Positions 1 through 6,559 of a stretch of DNA of 9,744 nucleotides are shown here, piece after piece (the stretch's first letter is position 1; each line of letters opens with the position of its first letter). Source of the DNA: an uncultured bacterium. Its GTDB lineage: Bacteria; Pseudomonadota; Alphaproteobacteria; SP197. Where the stretch lies: contig CALLQH010000166.1 of NCBI GenBank assembly GCA_938014945.1, positions 1 through 9,744 on the forward strand, read 5' to 3'. The notes beneath the pieces were generated by a model. The model saw nothing but the letters and a program-made list of their open reading frames with translations, had not been told where the DNA came from and searched no databases. Both the position numbers and the translations under genes were made by a program.

Positions 1-267
1 CACGGCCTGCATGAGGCCCACGTTGCCTTCGGAGATGACCTCGCCGATCGGCAGGCCGTAGCCGCGATAGCCCATGGCGATCTTGGCGACGAGCCGCAGG
101 TGGCTGGTCACCAGTTCGTGGGCGGCATCGACATCGCCGTCCTCGCGCCAACTCTTGGCCAGGCGGAACTCCTGCTCGGGCTCGAGCATGGGAAATTTCC
201 TGATCTCGCGGAGGTAGCCGGAAAGGCTGCTCTCGGGAGTCAGGGCGGGGAGGCTCAGCTGGGCCAT
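1..267 (-). CDS. rpoH: RNA polymerase heat-shock sigma factor (sigma-32), N-terminal part, truncated by window edge
   Basis: The 89 visible residues start MAQLSLPAL and run into a region 1.2/2.1 of the sigma-70 family. The stretch HLRLVAKIAMGYRGYGLPIG followed by EVISEGNVGLMQAV is typical of alphaproteobacterial RpoH, where this core-binding region precedes the -10-recognition helix. The family is about 290-300 aa, so roughly 70% lies beyond position 1. RpoH directs core RNA polymerase to heat-shock promoters (chaperones, proteases). The start at 267 is the only sensible ATG, because family members begin just before this conserved SGYLREIRKFPMLEPEQE segment. It lies 117 bases downstream of the RluD-family gene on the same strand and could be read from that gene or from its own AT-rich upstream region. 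In some bacteria the rpoH 5' coding region folds as an RNA thermometer; I cannot assess that here. The identification is firm. Confidence 0.93.
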   Translation of the reverse strand, partial: MAQLSLPALTPESSLSGYLREIRKFPMLEPEQEFRLAKSWREDGDVDAAHELVTSHLRLVAKIAMGYRGYGLPIGEVISEGNVGLMQAV

Positions 268-384
268 GACACTCCAATCACTTCGCAGCGGGCGGCGCGC
301 ACGGCGCCGACCCTTCATCCTAATATACGTCCAAACACAACGCTCGGATCGCTATAATAACCCACTTCCGGGGTCAACTTTATG
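268..384 (-). promoter_or_regulatory. rpoH upstream region with candidate promoter elements
   Basis: This 117-base gap between the pseudouridine synthase stop and the rpoH ATG is clearly more AT-rich (about 320-380) than its surroundings. Read on the minus strand it holds TTGACC (377-372), a good -35 match, followed by TATAGC (356-351). The spacing is only 15 bases, which is short for sigma-70. A second AT-rich hexamer, TATATT (327-322), has no good -35 at 17 bases. I see no clear sigma-32 type -10 (CCCCAT-like). The region therefore probably carries the rpoH promoter or promoters, but the exact elements are uncertain. Confidence 0.35.
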
Positions 385-1368
385 TCAGGTGCCAAGGAAG
401 GCGGCATCCAGGCCCGCGGCGACCGCCGCGATGGCGGGCGGCAACGGACTTTCGAACTCTACCACCTCGTTTGTGACCGGATGATGGAACGACAGGCGGG
501 CGGCATGAAGCGCCTGGCGGTCCAGCGCGGCGACCAGGCCGCGCACCGGCTCGGGCAGGCGTTGCAGCCTGCCGGCATCGCCCCGCCCGTAAAGCGGGTC
601 GCCCAGCACGCTGTGACCGATATGGCTCATGTGGACGCGGATCTGGTGGGTCCTTCCCGAGGAGAGCTTCAGGGCAAGCCTGGAGGCGGCGACGCCCCAG
701 GCCCGTTCAACCGCGTAGTGGGTGCTGGCCGGTTTGCCGCCGCGGGTGACGACGGCCATCTTCTTGCGGTTGTTGGGGCTGCGGCCGATGTCACCCTCGA
801 CATCGCCGCTGGTCGGGTTGGGGACGCCCCAGACGAGGGCGATATAGCGGCGCGAGACCTTGCGGGCGGCCAGTGCGTTCGACAGTCGGATATGGGCATC
901 GTCGTGCTTGGCGACAACCATCAGGCCGCTGGTGTCCTTGTCCAGGCGGTGGACGATGCCCGGCCGCTTTTCGCCGCCGATGCCCGAAAGGCTGTCGCCG
1001 CAATGGGCGATCAGCGCGTTGACCAGAGTGCCGTCGGGATTGCCCGATGCCGGATGCACGACCAGGCCCGCCGGCTTGTCGACCACCAGGATGTGTTCGT
1101 CCTCGAAGACGACATCGAGCGGGATGTCCTCGCCGATCGGCCTTGCCGGGCGCGCAGGGGGCACCTTCAGGGTCAGGCGTTCGGCTGCCTTGACCCTGTA
1201 GTTGGCGTCCGTCACCGTCTGCCCGCCGGCGATCAGGCGGCCTTCCTCGACCAGCGCCTGAATGCGCGCGCGCGACAGTTCGGGATGGGCCTGGGCCAGC
1301 ACGCGGTCGAGCCGCTCGCCGGCCTCTTCGGCCGTCGCGACATGTTCCAGGGTCACGCGTTCGTTCAC
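385..1368 (-). CDS. rluD: RluD/RluA-family 23S rRNA pseudouridine synthase
   Basis: This cytoplasmic enzyme isomerises uridine to pseudouridine in 23S rRNA; RluD targets helix 69. The 327-aa protein has an S4 RNA-binding domain at about residues 15-75 (RLDRVLAQAHPELSRARIQ) and then the PseudoU_synth_2 catalytic domain. The signature HRLDKDTSG is at residues 140-148, with catalytic Asp at 143, followed by the SGRTHQIRVHMSHIGHSVLG block. Length matches E. coli RluD (326 aa). I chose the GTG at 1368 because GAGG sits 8 bases upstream. An in-frame ATG at 1440 and a TTG at 1455 would add 24 or 29 residues of a Thr/Gly/Ala-rich repeat, and neither has a ribosome binding site; the TTG would also overlap the divergent gene. 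Specificity (RluD rather than another RluA paralogue) is inferred from overall similarity and from the adjacency to rpoH seen in alphaproteobacteria. Confidence 0.92.
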   Translation of the reverse strand: MNERVTLEHVATAEEAGERLDRVLAQAHPELSRARIQALVEEGRLIAGGQTVTDANYRVKAAERLTLKVPPARPARPIGEDIPLDVVFEDEHILVVDKPAGLVVHPASGNPDGTLVNALIAHCGDSLSGIGGEKRPGIVHRLDKDTSGLMVVAKHDDAHIRLSNALAARKVSRRYIALVWGVPNPTSGDVEGDIGRSPNNRKKMAVVTRGGKPASTHYAVERAWGVAASRLALKLSSGRTHQIRVHMSHIGHSVLGDPLYGRGDAGRLQRLPEPVRGLVAALDRQALHAARLSFHHPVTNEVVEFESPLPPAIAAVAAGLDAAFLGT

Positions 1369-1394
1369 GTCATTCGCCTCGGTCGTTTGCGCCG

Positions 1395-1421
1395 GGGTGG
1401 TTCCGGCTTGGGTGGTTCCGG
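1395..1421. repeat. 12-base direct repeat, 15-base period, in divergent intergenic region
   Basis: The 12-mer gggtggttccgg occurs at 1395-1406 and again at 1410-1421. It lies in the 86-base space between the divergent pseudouridine synthase (GTG at 1368) and the small membrane protein (ATG at 1455). The period is five codons in the synthase frame and would encode a GTT-x-A repeat (TGTTQAGTTPAQTT) if translation began upstream at 1440. It is either a low-complexity N-terminal extension or a pair of binding half-sites. The sequence alone does not decide. Confidence 0.6.
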
Positions 1422-1454
1422 TGTATGCGGACCGCAGCATTCGGGAGTTACACA

Positions 1455-1826
1455 ATGGACCGCGGTCTTACCACGATCAAAGTCATCGTCGTCGTGCTGG
1501 GGCTACTCATCATCGCCGCCACGGTGGCGCTGGTGATGTTCGCCTTCAATCAGCCCGGCAAGCAGGCCGACACGACCACGTCGCCGCCGGCCGCCGAGAT
1601 GACGGTGCCCGCGGCCACCGACGCCCCCGCCGCCAACGATTTCGCCGATGTCGCGGTCGCCCTGCCGGCCGGCGCCCGGGTTGTCTCGATGATCGGCGAA
1701 GGCGGTGTGCTGACCCTGCTGGTGCAGACGCCCGACGGCGCCCAGAGTATCGTCACGCTCGACCGGCGCAGCGGCGAGGTGCTGGGCACCCTGGAACTTG
1801 TGCCGCGCGCGGCGGGGAGCAACTGA
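1455..1826 (+). CDS. small single-pass membrane protein, DUF6476-like
   Basis: The 123-aa product has a short N-terminus (MDRGLTTIK), one hydrophobic segment at about residues 9-31, a Pro/Ala/Thr-rich linker, and a small C-terminal domain. That domain reads LPAGARVVSMIGEGGVLTLL and then LDRRSGEVLGTLEL. The layout and the LPxGA...LDxxxGExxGTxxL pattern resemble DUF6476 proteins, which lie next to rluD-type genes in alphaproteobacteria. The function is unknown. The C-terminal part should sit in the periplasm by the positive-inside rule. The ATG at 1455 is preferred to the in-frame ATG at 1425 because GGGAG lies about 7 bases before it. Its TGA overlaps the next gene's ATG by one base (TGATG), indicating co-transcription and translational coupling with the aldolase. 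The family assignment is from memory of the pattern and is moderate. Confidence 0.7.
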   Translation: MDRGLTTIKVIVVVLGLLIIAATVALVMFAFNQPGKQADTTTSPPAAEMTVPAATDAPAANDFADVAVALPAGARVVSMIGEGGVLTLLVQTPDGAQSIVTLDRRSGEVLGTLELVPRAAGSN

Positions 1827-2875
1827 TGGCCGGGGCCCATTTCGGCAGCGACAACGTCTCGGGCATCGCGCCGGAGATTCTCCACGCCATCGCCTCGGCC
1901 AATCTGGGCGGCGTTGATTCCTATGGCGGCGATGCCCTGAGCGCGGGTCTCGAGGCGCAGTTCTCCCGCCTGTTCGAGACCGAGGTCAGCGTCCTGCCGG
2001 TCGGCACGGGCACCATCGCCAACTGCCTCAGTCTGGCCCTGGCGACCCCGCCCTGGGGTGCGGTGTTCTGCAGCGAGCAGGCTCATATCGTGGTCGACGA
2101 GGCCAACGGGCCGGAGTTCTTCACCGGCGGTGCCAAGCTGACGACCATCCCCACCGCCGACGGCCGCCTGGCGGTCGAGGACGTGCGCAGGGTGGCCACG
2201 GCCTTCGATCCCGACGACGTGCATCATCCCATGCGCGCGGTGCTCTCGATCACCCAGTCGACCGAGACCGGCACGCTCTACACCCTGGACGAGGTGCGGG
2301 CGCTGGGCGCCCTTGCCCGCGAACTGGGCCTGGCGTTCCACATGGACGGCGCGCGTTTTGCCAATGCCGTGGCGGCGCTTGGCTGCAGCCCGGCGGAGGT
2401 GACCTGGAAGGCGGGTGTCGATGTGTTGTCCTTCGGGGCGACCAAGAACGGTTGCCTGGCGGTCGAGGCCATCGTCGTCTTCGGCGACCTGCGGGCGCAG
2501 ATGCCGCGCCTTGCCCGGCTGCACAAGCGGGCCGGCCAGCTCTACAGCAAGATGCGTTTCTTCTCGGCCCAGCTTTCCGCCTACCTGGAGAAGGACCGCT
2601 GGCTCGCCTGGGCGGGGCACGCCAATGCCCAGGCGGCGCGCCTTGCCGAGGGGCTTGCCGCCATCGACGGCATTGATCTGGTTTACCCCGTGCAGGCCAA
2701 CGAGGTCTTCCTTACCATGCCGGTGGCGGCCTACGAGGCGATCGTTGCGGCTGGTATCGGCCTTTACCCGATTGCCCCCACGGGCGATGGCCGCGGCAGC
2801 ATCCGTCTCGTCACCGCCTTCGACACCAATCCTGACGATGTCGACCGGGTGATCGCCGCGGCGCGCGGCGCCTGA
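1826..2875 (+). CDS. ltaE: low-specificity L-threonine aldolase (PLP-dependent)
   Basis: This cytoplasmic enzyme cleaves L-threonine and L-allo-threonine to glycine and acetaldehyde. The 349-aa protein is a complete fold-type I PLP enzyme of the beta-eliminating lyase/threonine aldolase family. Visible marks are the N-terminal FGSDNVSG and SYGGD segments, the PLP-stacking His at 87 (SEQAHIVVDE), STETGTLYTLDEV at 145-157, the cofactor-binding Asp at 174 in HMDGARFAN, and the Schiff-base Lys at 207 in SFGATKNG. Length fits the family (about 330-350). GGGGAG at 1814-1819 gives a good ribosome binding site inside the end of the preceding gene, and the start overlaps that gene's stop by one base. 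The gene ends five bases from the convergent DUF1513 stop. Stereochemical specificity cannot be read from the sequence. Confidence 0.93.
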   Translation: MAGAHFGSDNVSGIAPEILHAIASANLGGVDSYGGDALSAGLEAQFSRLFETEVSVLPVGTGTIANCLSLALATPPWGAVFCSEQAHIVVDEANGPEFFTGGAKLTTIPTADGRLAVEDVRRVATAFDPDDVHHPMRAVLSITQSTETGTLYTLDEVRALGALARELGLAFHMDGARFANAVAALGCSPAEVTWKAGVDVLSFGATKNGCLAVEAIVVFGDLRAQMPRLARLHKRAGQLYSKMRFFSAQLSAYLEKDRWLAWAGHANAQAARLAEGLAAIDGIDLVYPVQANEVFLTMPVAAYEAIVAAGIGLYPIAPTGDGRGSIRLVTAFDTNPDDVDRVIAAARGA

Positions 2876-2887
2876 GGGCTTCAGGCG
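2869..2887. repeat. short inverted repeat spanning two convergent stop codons
   Basis: CGCCTGA (2869-2875) and TCAGGCG (2881-2887) are perfect inverted copies around a 5-base loop. Each arm contains the stop codon of one of the two convergent genes (aldolase TGA; DUF1513 TGA on the other strand). Either transcript could form a 7-bp hairpin here, possibly helping to stop or stabilise both messages. There is no U-run on either side, so it is not a canonical intrinsic terminator. Confidence 0.5.
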
Positions 2888-3990
2888 ACCCAGCGCAGGT
2901 GGTTGTCCCACAGGCGGGCAGGGATTTCCTGGGCCAGCGCGTGCTGCGTGCCGTTGGCATCGACCGACCACAGGCCGCCCAGCGCCGATGACATGACGAA
3001 GGTCTCCGGCGCCGCGCCGGGGCACAGGCCGCAGACCTCCGGCACCGGGATGCTGGAAAGCGGCGTCAGGTCGTGCGCGCGCCAGATGCCGGCGCTGTGC
3101 CCTTGCGGCGAGGTCGCCGCGATGATCGTGCCAGTGGGATCGAAGGCGATGGCGCCGGTGTAGCCTTTCAGCGCCAGGTTGGCCGGCTCGCCCTCGTCGC
3201 ACAGGAAAAGCTCGCCCCGGCCGTCCCAGGTCGCCACCAGAGGCACCATCTCGAAGGGATCGCCCTCCCACTGCATGCCCACGGCAATGCGCCCGTCGGG
3301 GGCGACCCAGACATGGCGCGTGGAAAGCTGGTGCCAGTCCTGCGGCGGGCGCGCCTGACCGATCAGGCTGCCGTCGGCAAGGGCGATCAGGGCCACCGAA
3401 GGACCCATGGTGTCGAGGTTCAGCTTCTCGCGGTCATGGTCGGGGTGGGTGCGTACACCGCCGTTGGCGGCGATCAGCGCCGTGCCGTCGCGGCTCACTG
3501 CCAGGTCGTGGGGGCCGATGCCGTAGCTTGGCCAGTCGCCGACGCGGCGGAAGCCGTCCCTGGCATCGTAGATCGCCAGACGGCCTTCGCCGGTCTGGTA
3601 GGCGTTTTCGGTGGCAAAGAGCAGCGTGCCGTCGGGCGAGAAGGCGCCGTGGCCATAGAAATGCCGCCCCTGCGGACTCTCCAGCATGGTCAGAAGCATA
3701 GCGTTGTCGAGGTCGATGACGGCGGCAAAGAAACCCGGCCGACGGCCGAAGACGACCGCGGTGCGCCCGTCCGGGGCAACGGCAATGTCGTGGCCGCGGT
3801 CGGGCAGCGACACGGCGATGGCGCCGTCGGGCGTGCCCGCGCCGAAACCGCCTTCGGGGGCTTCCCAGGCGCCCAGCAGGCGCGGCTGAGCGGCGGATGC
3901 CAGGGCGTCGGCAGCAAGGTGGGGCAGAGTCAGCATCGCGGCGGGGACCGCGACCATGCCGGTGAGGGCGGAGCGCCGGTCAATCGCCAT
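2881..3990 (-). CDS. DUF1513 family exported protein (COG3490-like), last gene of the imelysin operon
   Basis: The 369-aa protein has an N-terminal export signal with twin arginine (MAIDRRSALTG, then a hydrophobic stretch to about residue 33), suggesting Tat export to the periplasm. The mature part looks like a seven-bladed propeller with repeated short strands and xPDGxxxA turns (VAPDGRTAVV, FSPDGTLLFA, VSRDGTALIA, VAPDGRIAVG, FDPTGTIIAA). Family hallmarks are HFYGHGAFSPDG (110-121), GIGPHDLA (158-164), GGVRTHPDHDREKLNLDTMGP split over 177-197, and LSTRHVWVAPDG. A CGLC pair is at 320-323. No enzymatic function is established for DUF1513. The ATG at 3990 overlaps the end of the preceding imelysin gene by 11 bases, so the two are probably translationally coupled; the in-frame TTG at 4020 lies deeper inside that gene and before the Tat motif. 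A structural or metal/redox-sensing role in the operon is inference. Confidence 0.88.
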   Translation of the reverse strand: MAIDRRSALTGMVAVPAAMLTLPHLAADALASAAQPRLLGAWEAPEGGFGAGTPDGAIAVSLPDRGHDIAVAPDGRTAVVFGRRPGFFAAVIDLDNAMLLTMLESPQGRHFYGHGAFSPDGTLLFATENAYQTGEGRLAIYDARDGFRRVGDWPSYGIGPHDLAVSRDGTALIAANGGVRTHPDHDREKLNLDTMGPSVALIALADGSLIGQARPPQDWHQLSTRHVWVAPDGRIAVGMQWEGDPFEMVPLVATWDGRGELFLCDEGEPANLALKGYTGAIAFDPTGTIIAATSPQGHSAGIWRAHDLTPLSSIPVPEVCGLCPGAAPETFVMSSALGGLWSVDANGTQHALAQEIPARLWDNHLRWVA

Positions 3991-5059
3991 CGAGACTGTT
4001 GAATCCCAGGTTGAGGCCAAGGGCGGGGGCGCCGTCGCGCACCATCAGGCGGCGGGCATCGTCGAGCCATGCCGCGGCATCGCCGACGCTTTCACGGAAC
4101 TCCGGTTCGGCGACGTGATCGTAGAGATCGTCGGGCAAACCGGTCAGCACCTCGCCCGCGGCGAGGATGCGCCCGCCGATCTCTTGGGCGGCTTCGCCGG
4201 CACCGGCTTCCTGCAGCGCGGCGGCGAAGCGGCTCTGGCTGCCAGCGCCGAAGAAATCATCGAGCGCCATGGCGTTGACCCGCGCGTTGCGCAGGCTGCG
4301 GCGGCTGCGCCAGGATTCGGCCAGGCGCGGACGGGCGGCTTCTGCGCTCTCGCCCAGCGGCCCAAGCAGCTTGCGCTGGGCGACGAACTCCAGCTGCGTG
4401 GCAAGGGCGGTGAGGAAGTGGCCGGTCACCTGCCCGGCATCGGCATAGGCGGTCTCGCTGGAGCCGGGTTTCAGCAGGTCGTCGAGGAAGGCGCTGCCGG
4501 GGCTCCAGGCGGCCGCCATCTCCGCTGCGATGGCCTGCAGGTTGGCGCCGATCGAGGCGGCCAAGGCGGCGCCGTAGCTGCCCGGTACGACGGGATCGAC
4601 AAACAGCAGACGCTCCAGCGCCGGAAAGCCCTGGATCGCAACGCTGGTGCCGGCGATGCCCTCGGGCTCCAGCAGTTCCGGCCGCTCCTGCTCCAGCGCC
4701 TCGGCTAGCTGGCGGTCGACGCGGTTGCGCTTGTCGGGCCAGTACTCGATGCGGAACTCCCGTGCGTCGAGCTGCGAGGGGCCGATGCGCAGATGCTGCA
4801 CCAGCATCCAGCTGTCCATCGCGTGCCCGAAGGTGACCTGGCTGTCGGAGAGGCTCACGCTGTCGTCGTTGAGGCCTGCCAGGGTCTCCTTCAGGGCGGA
4901 CGCGACCCAGAGAAAGTCCGCGTAGCCGGGTGCTGCGTGGTTGCGCGCAATGTCCTCGTTGACCGCCTGCAGGTCGACGCCCGCGCACGCGCCACGGGGC
5001 AGTGCGGCCAGCGCCAGGGGCAGGGCGCCCATCAGGCCAAGAACATCGCGTCGAAGCAT
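3980..5059 (-). CDS. second imelysin-family periplasmic protein (COG3489-like)
   Basis: The 359-aa product starts MLRRDVLGLMG followed by a hydrophobic run to about residue 20, ending near RGACAG. The RRDVL pattern suits a Tat signal; C25 lacks a proper lipobox (RGAC). The rest is an all-helical imelysin (M75-like) domain with WVASALKETLAGL, the SWMLVQHLRIGP region, EFRIEYWPDKRNRVDRQL at 101-118, and GFPALERLLF at 144-153. In classical imelysins the latter site is GxHxxE; here Pro146 replaces the His while Glu149 remains. The role is probably binding of a metal, likely iron, or assisting a partner rather than proteolysis; this is inference from family and context. The ATG at 5059 overlaps the upstream gene's TGA by one base (TGATG), with GGAG about 9 bases ahead. 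An upstream extension exists in frame but lies entirely within the oxidoreductase gene. Confidence 0.88.
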   Translation of the reverse strand: MLRRDVLGLMGALPLALAALPRGACAGVDLQAVNEDIARNHAAPGYADFLWVASALKETLAGLNDDSVSLSDSQVTFGHAMDSWMLVQHLRIGPSQLDAREFRIEYWPDKRNRVDRQLAEALEQERPELLEPEGIAGTSVAIQGFPALERLLFVDPVVPGSYGAALAASIGANLQAIAAEMAAAWSPGSAFLDDLLKPGSSETAYADAGQVTGHFLTALATQLEFVAQRKLLGPLGESAEAARPRLAESWRSRRSLRNARVNAMALDDFFGAGSQSRFAAALQEAGAGEAAQEIGGRILAAGEVLTGLPDDLYDHVAEPEFRESVGDAAAWLDDARRLMVRDGAPALGLNLGFNSLDGD

Positions 5060-6525
5060 CACAGGGACTCCAGGAAGGTGATCAGCGCCTCGCGTTCCTC
5101 GCGGGGCATGGCGGCAAAGCGGTCGCGGGCATCCTGCGCCTCGCCGCCGTGCCAGAGGATCGCCTCGGTCAGGCTGCGCGCACGGCCATCGTGCAGGAAC
5201 TGGCTGTGGCCGCTGACCGTCTGTGTCAGACCGATACCCCAGAGCGGCGGCGTGCGCCACTCGCTGCCCGTTGCCATGCCCTCGGGACGGTGATCGGCCA
5301 GACCTTCGCCCATGTCGTGCAGCAACAGATCGGTATAGGGCCAGATCAGCTGATGGGAGAGTTCGGGCCGGTCCTCCAGGGTCATCGTCACGTACTTGGG
5401 CGTGTGGCAGGCGATGCAGCCGCTTTCATAGAAGGCGCGCTTGCCTTCCAGCACGAGCGGATCGTCGACATCGCGGCGCGCCGGCACGGCCAGATTGCGG
5501 GTGTAGAAGAGGATCTTCTCCATGACATCCGCGCCCGCCTCCATGCCGTTCCCATCGCCGCCGTGGGGTGCATCGATGCAGGCGCTCTGACCCGCCATGC
5601 AGTCGCCCCACAGCCAGGGTGCCAGGGGATTGGCAATGCCGACATCGCCGGCGAAGGCATGGGCGTTCTGCTGGGCCAGGTGGGGCTCGCCCGCCTTCCA
5701 GCCGAAACGGCCGAGTGTCGGTGCGCCCGCAGCCTCGTCCCAGACCGTGTTGGCCCGCCCGGAGATGCCGTCGCCGTCGGCATCGTCTTCATCGGCGCGG
5801 GCCAGGATGTCGGTGGGGTCGATGGCCTCGAGCAGGCCCAGGCCGATCATCTGCGGCGCCACGCGCGGCGAGATCATCAGGTCCGGGTCGGTCGGGCCGT
5901 AGGCGAGGTCGGTGATGGTGTAGGTCGGCGCGCGCAGGGAGACGACCGCGCCGTCCTCCAGCGTCACCGGAATCTCCTCATAGGCGATCGCCATGCGGCC
6001 CTCGGCCTGCAGGCCGGGCACGGCGAAGTCCTGAAGCTGGCCGCCGTAGGTCGGATCGGGGAGGGCGTTGACGCGGTGCTGCACGAGCAGCGCCTCCTCC
6101 TCGGGCGTGCGCGGCGGCACCGACAGGCGCAGGAACATGGAGACCGCGTTGTCCTCGGGCCAGTTGGCCGTCGGCGTGTGGCCGCGCCCGTCCTTCACAT
6201 GGCAGTTCTGGCAGCCGCGCGCGTTGTAGAGCGGGCCGAGGCCGTCCGCGGACGTCGTGGAGGAGGGCGAACTGACCCAGAAGCGGCGGAAGAAGCCGTT
6301 GCCGACGAAGAAGTCGAGACGCTGCTCTAGCGTGATGTTCGCGGCGGGCTGGGAAAAGGCGTCGGCGTTGAGGGAGCCGTGGAAGGTCCCCGCACCGCCC
6401 TGGTTGGTTTCGTAACGTTCGGCTGCCTCGAACCCTGTGGCCGGCGCCGTGATCCCCTGTTCTCCGGCCGTGGCGGCAGCCAGGCCGGAGAGGATCAGGG
6501 CGGTGGCCGCGGCCGGCATCCTCAT
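5059..6525 (-). CDS. di-haem c-type oxidoreductase / putative peroxidase (DUF1111, DHOR; COG3488-like)
   Basis: The 488-aa exported cytochrome has a Sec signal at residues 1-20 (ATALILSGLAAATA, cleavage before GEQG). Two covalent haem sites are visible: CQNCH at 105-109 and CIACH at 370-374. This is the architecture of the di-haem thiol oxidoreductase family, distantly related to MauG and di-haem cytochrome c peroxidases. A Ca-binding-like loop DADGDGISG is at 248-256, and two further cysteines are at 309 and 316. RTPPLWGIGLTQTVSG and FLHDGRARSLTEAILWHGGEA form the conserved C-terminal block. It likely performs electron transfer or peroxide-type chemistry in the periplasm; the substrate is unknown. 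Placement between two imelysin genes suggests it changes the redox state of the metal or protein they handle (inference). The ATG at 6525 is the first start after a 34-base gap, with no Shine-Dalgarno, and lies in the loop of a strong hairpin. An ATG two codons on (6519) is the alternative. Confidence 0.92.
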   Translation of the reverse strand: MRMPAAATALILSGLAAATAGEQGITAPATGFEAAERYETNQGGAGTFHGSLNADAFSQPAANITLEQRLDFFVGNGFFRRFWVSSPSSTTSADGLGPLYNARGCQNCHVKDGRGHTPTANWPEDNAVSMFLRLSVPPRTPEEEALLVQHRVNALPDPTYGGQLQDFAVPGLQAEGRMAIAYEEIPVTLEDGAVVSLRAPTYTITDLAYGPTDPDLMISPRVAPQMIGLGLLEAIDPTDILARADEDDADGDGISGRANTVWDEAAGAPTLGRFGWKAGEPHLAQQNAHAFAGDVGIANPLAPWLWGDCMAGQSACIDAPHGGDGNGMEAGADVMEKILFYTRNLAVPARRDVDDPLVLEGKRAFYESGCIACHTPKYVTMTLEDRPELSHQLIWPYTDLLLHDMGEGLADHRPEGMATGSEWRTPPLWGIGLTQTVSGHSQFLHDGRARSLTEAILWHGGEAQDARDRFAAMPREEREALITFLESL

Positions 6526-6536
6526 GGATGCCGGCC
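6511..6536 (-). promoter_or_regulatory. 10-bp hairpin enclosing the start codon of the di-haem oxidoreductase gene
   Basis: ggccggcatc (6511-6520) and gatgccggcc (6527-6536) are perfect inverted copies around a 6-base loop, CATGAG on the transcribed message. The ATG start at 6525-6523 sits in this loop, and the alternative ATG at 6519 sits in the stem. There is no Shine-Dalgarno in the 34 bases between the upstream stop and this ATG. The stem is 8/10 G-C and should be stable. It could limit initiation, make it depend on ribosomes arriving from the upstream imelysin gene, or act as an mRNA processing or stability element between the two cistrons. The pairing is seen directly; the role is inference. 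Confidence 0.65.
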
Positions 6537-6559
6537 CGGCCGGACGAGAACACCGGGCA

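Noticed and set aside
1425..1454. Upstream ATG at 1425 as the start of the DUF6476-like protein
   Set aside because: The ATG at 1455 has GGGAG at the right distance and directly precedes the membrane segment; the ten extra residues have no support.
1550..3271. Minus-strand open frame (573 codons) across the aldolase and part of DUF1513
   Set aside because: It spans two real genes in the wrong frame or strand; its His/Arg/Gly-rich product has no recognisable domain.
4981..5010. Lipobox in the second imelysin (RGAC around Cys25)
   Set aside because: Arg at the -3 position does not fit a lipobox; the RRDVL leader fits Tat export better.
5002..6330. Plus-strand open frame (442 codons) opposite the di-haem oxidoreductase
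   Set aside because: The opposite strand has two CxxCH haem sites and conserved blocks, so this frame is a mirror effect of GC-rich codon use and has no ribosome site.
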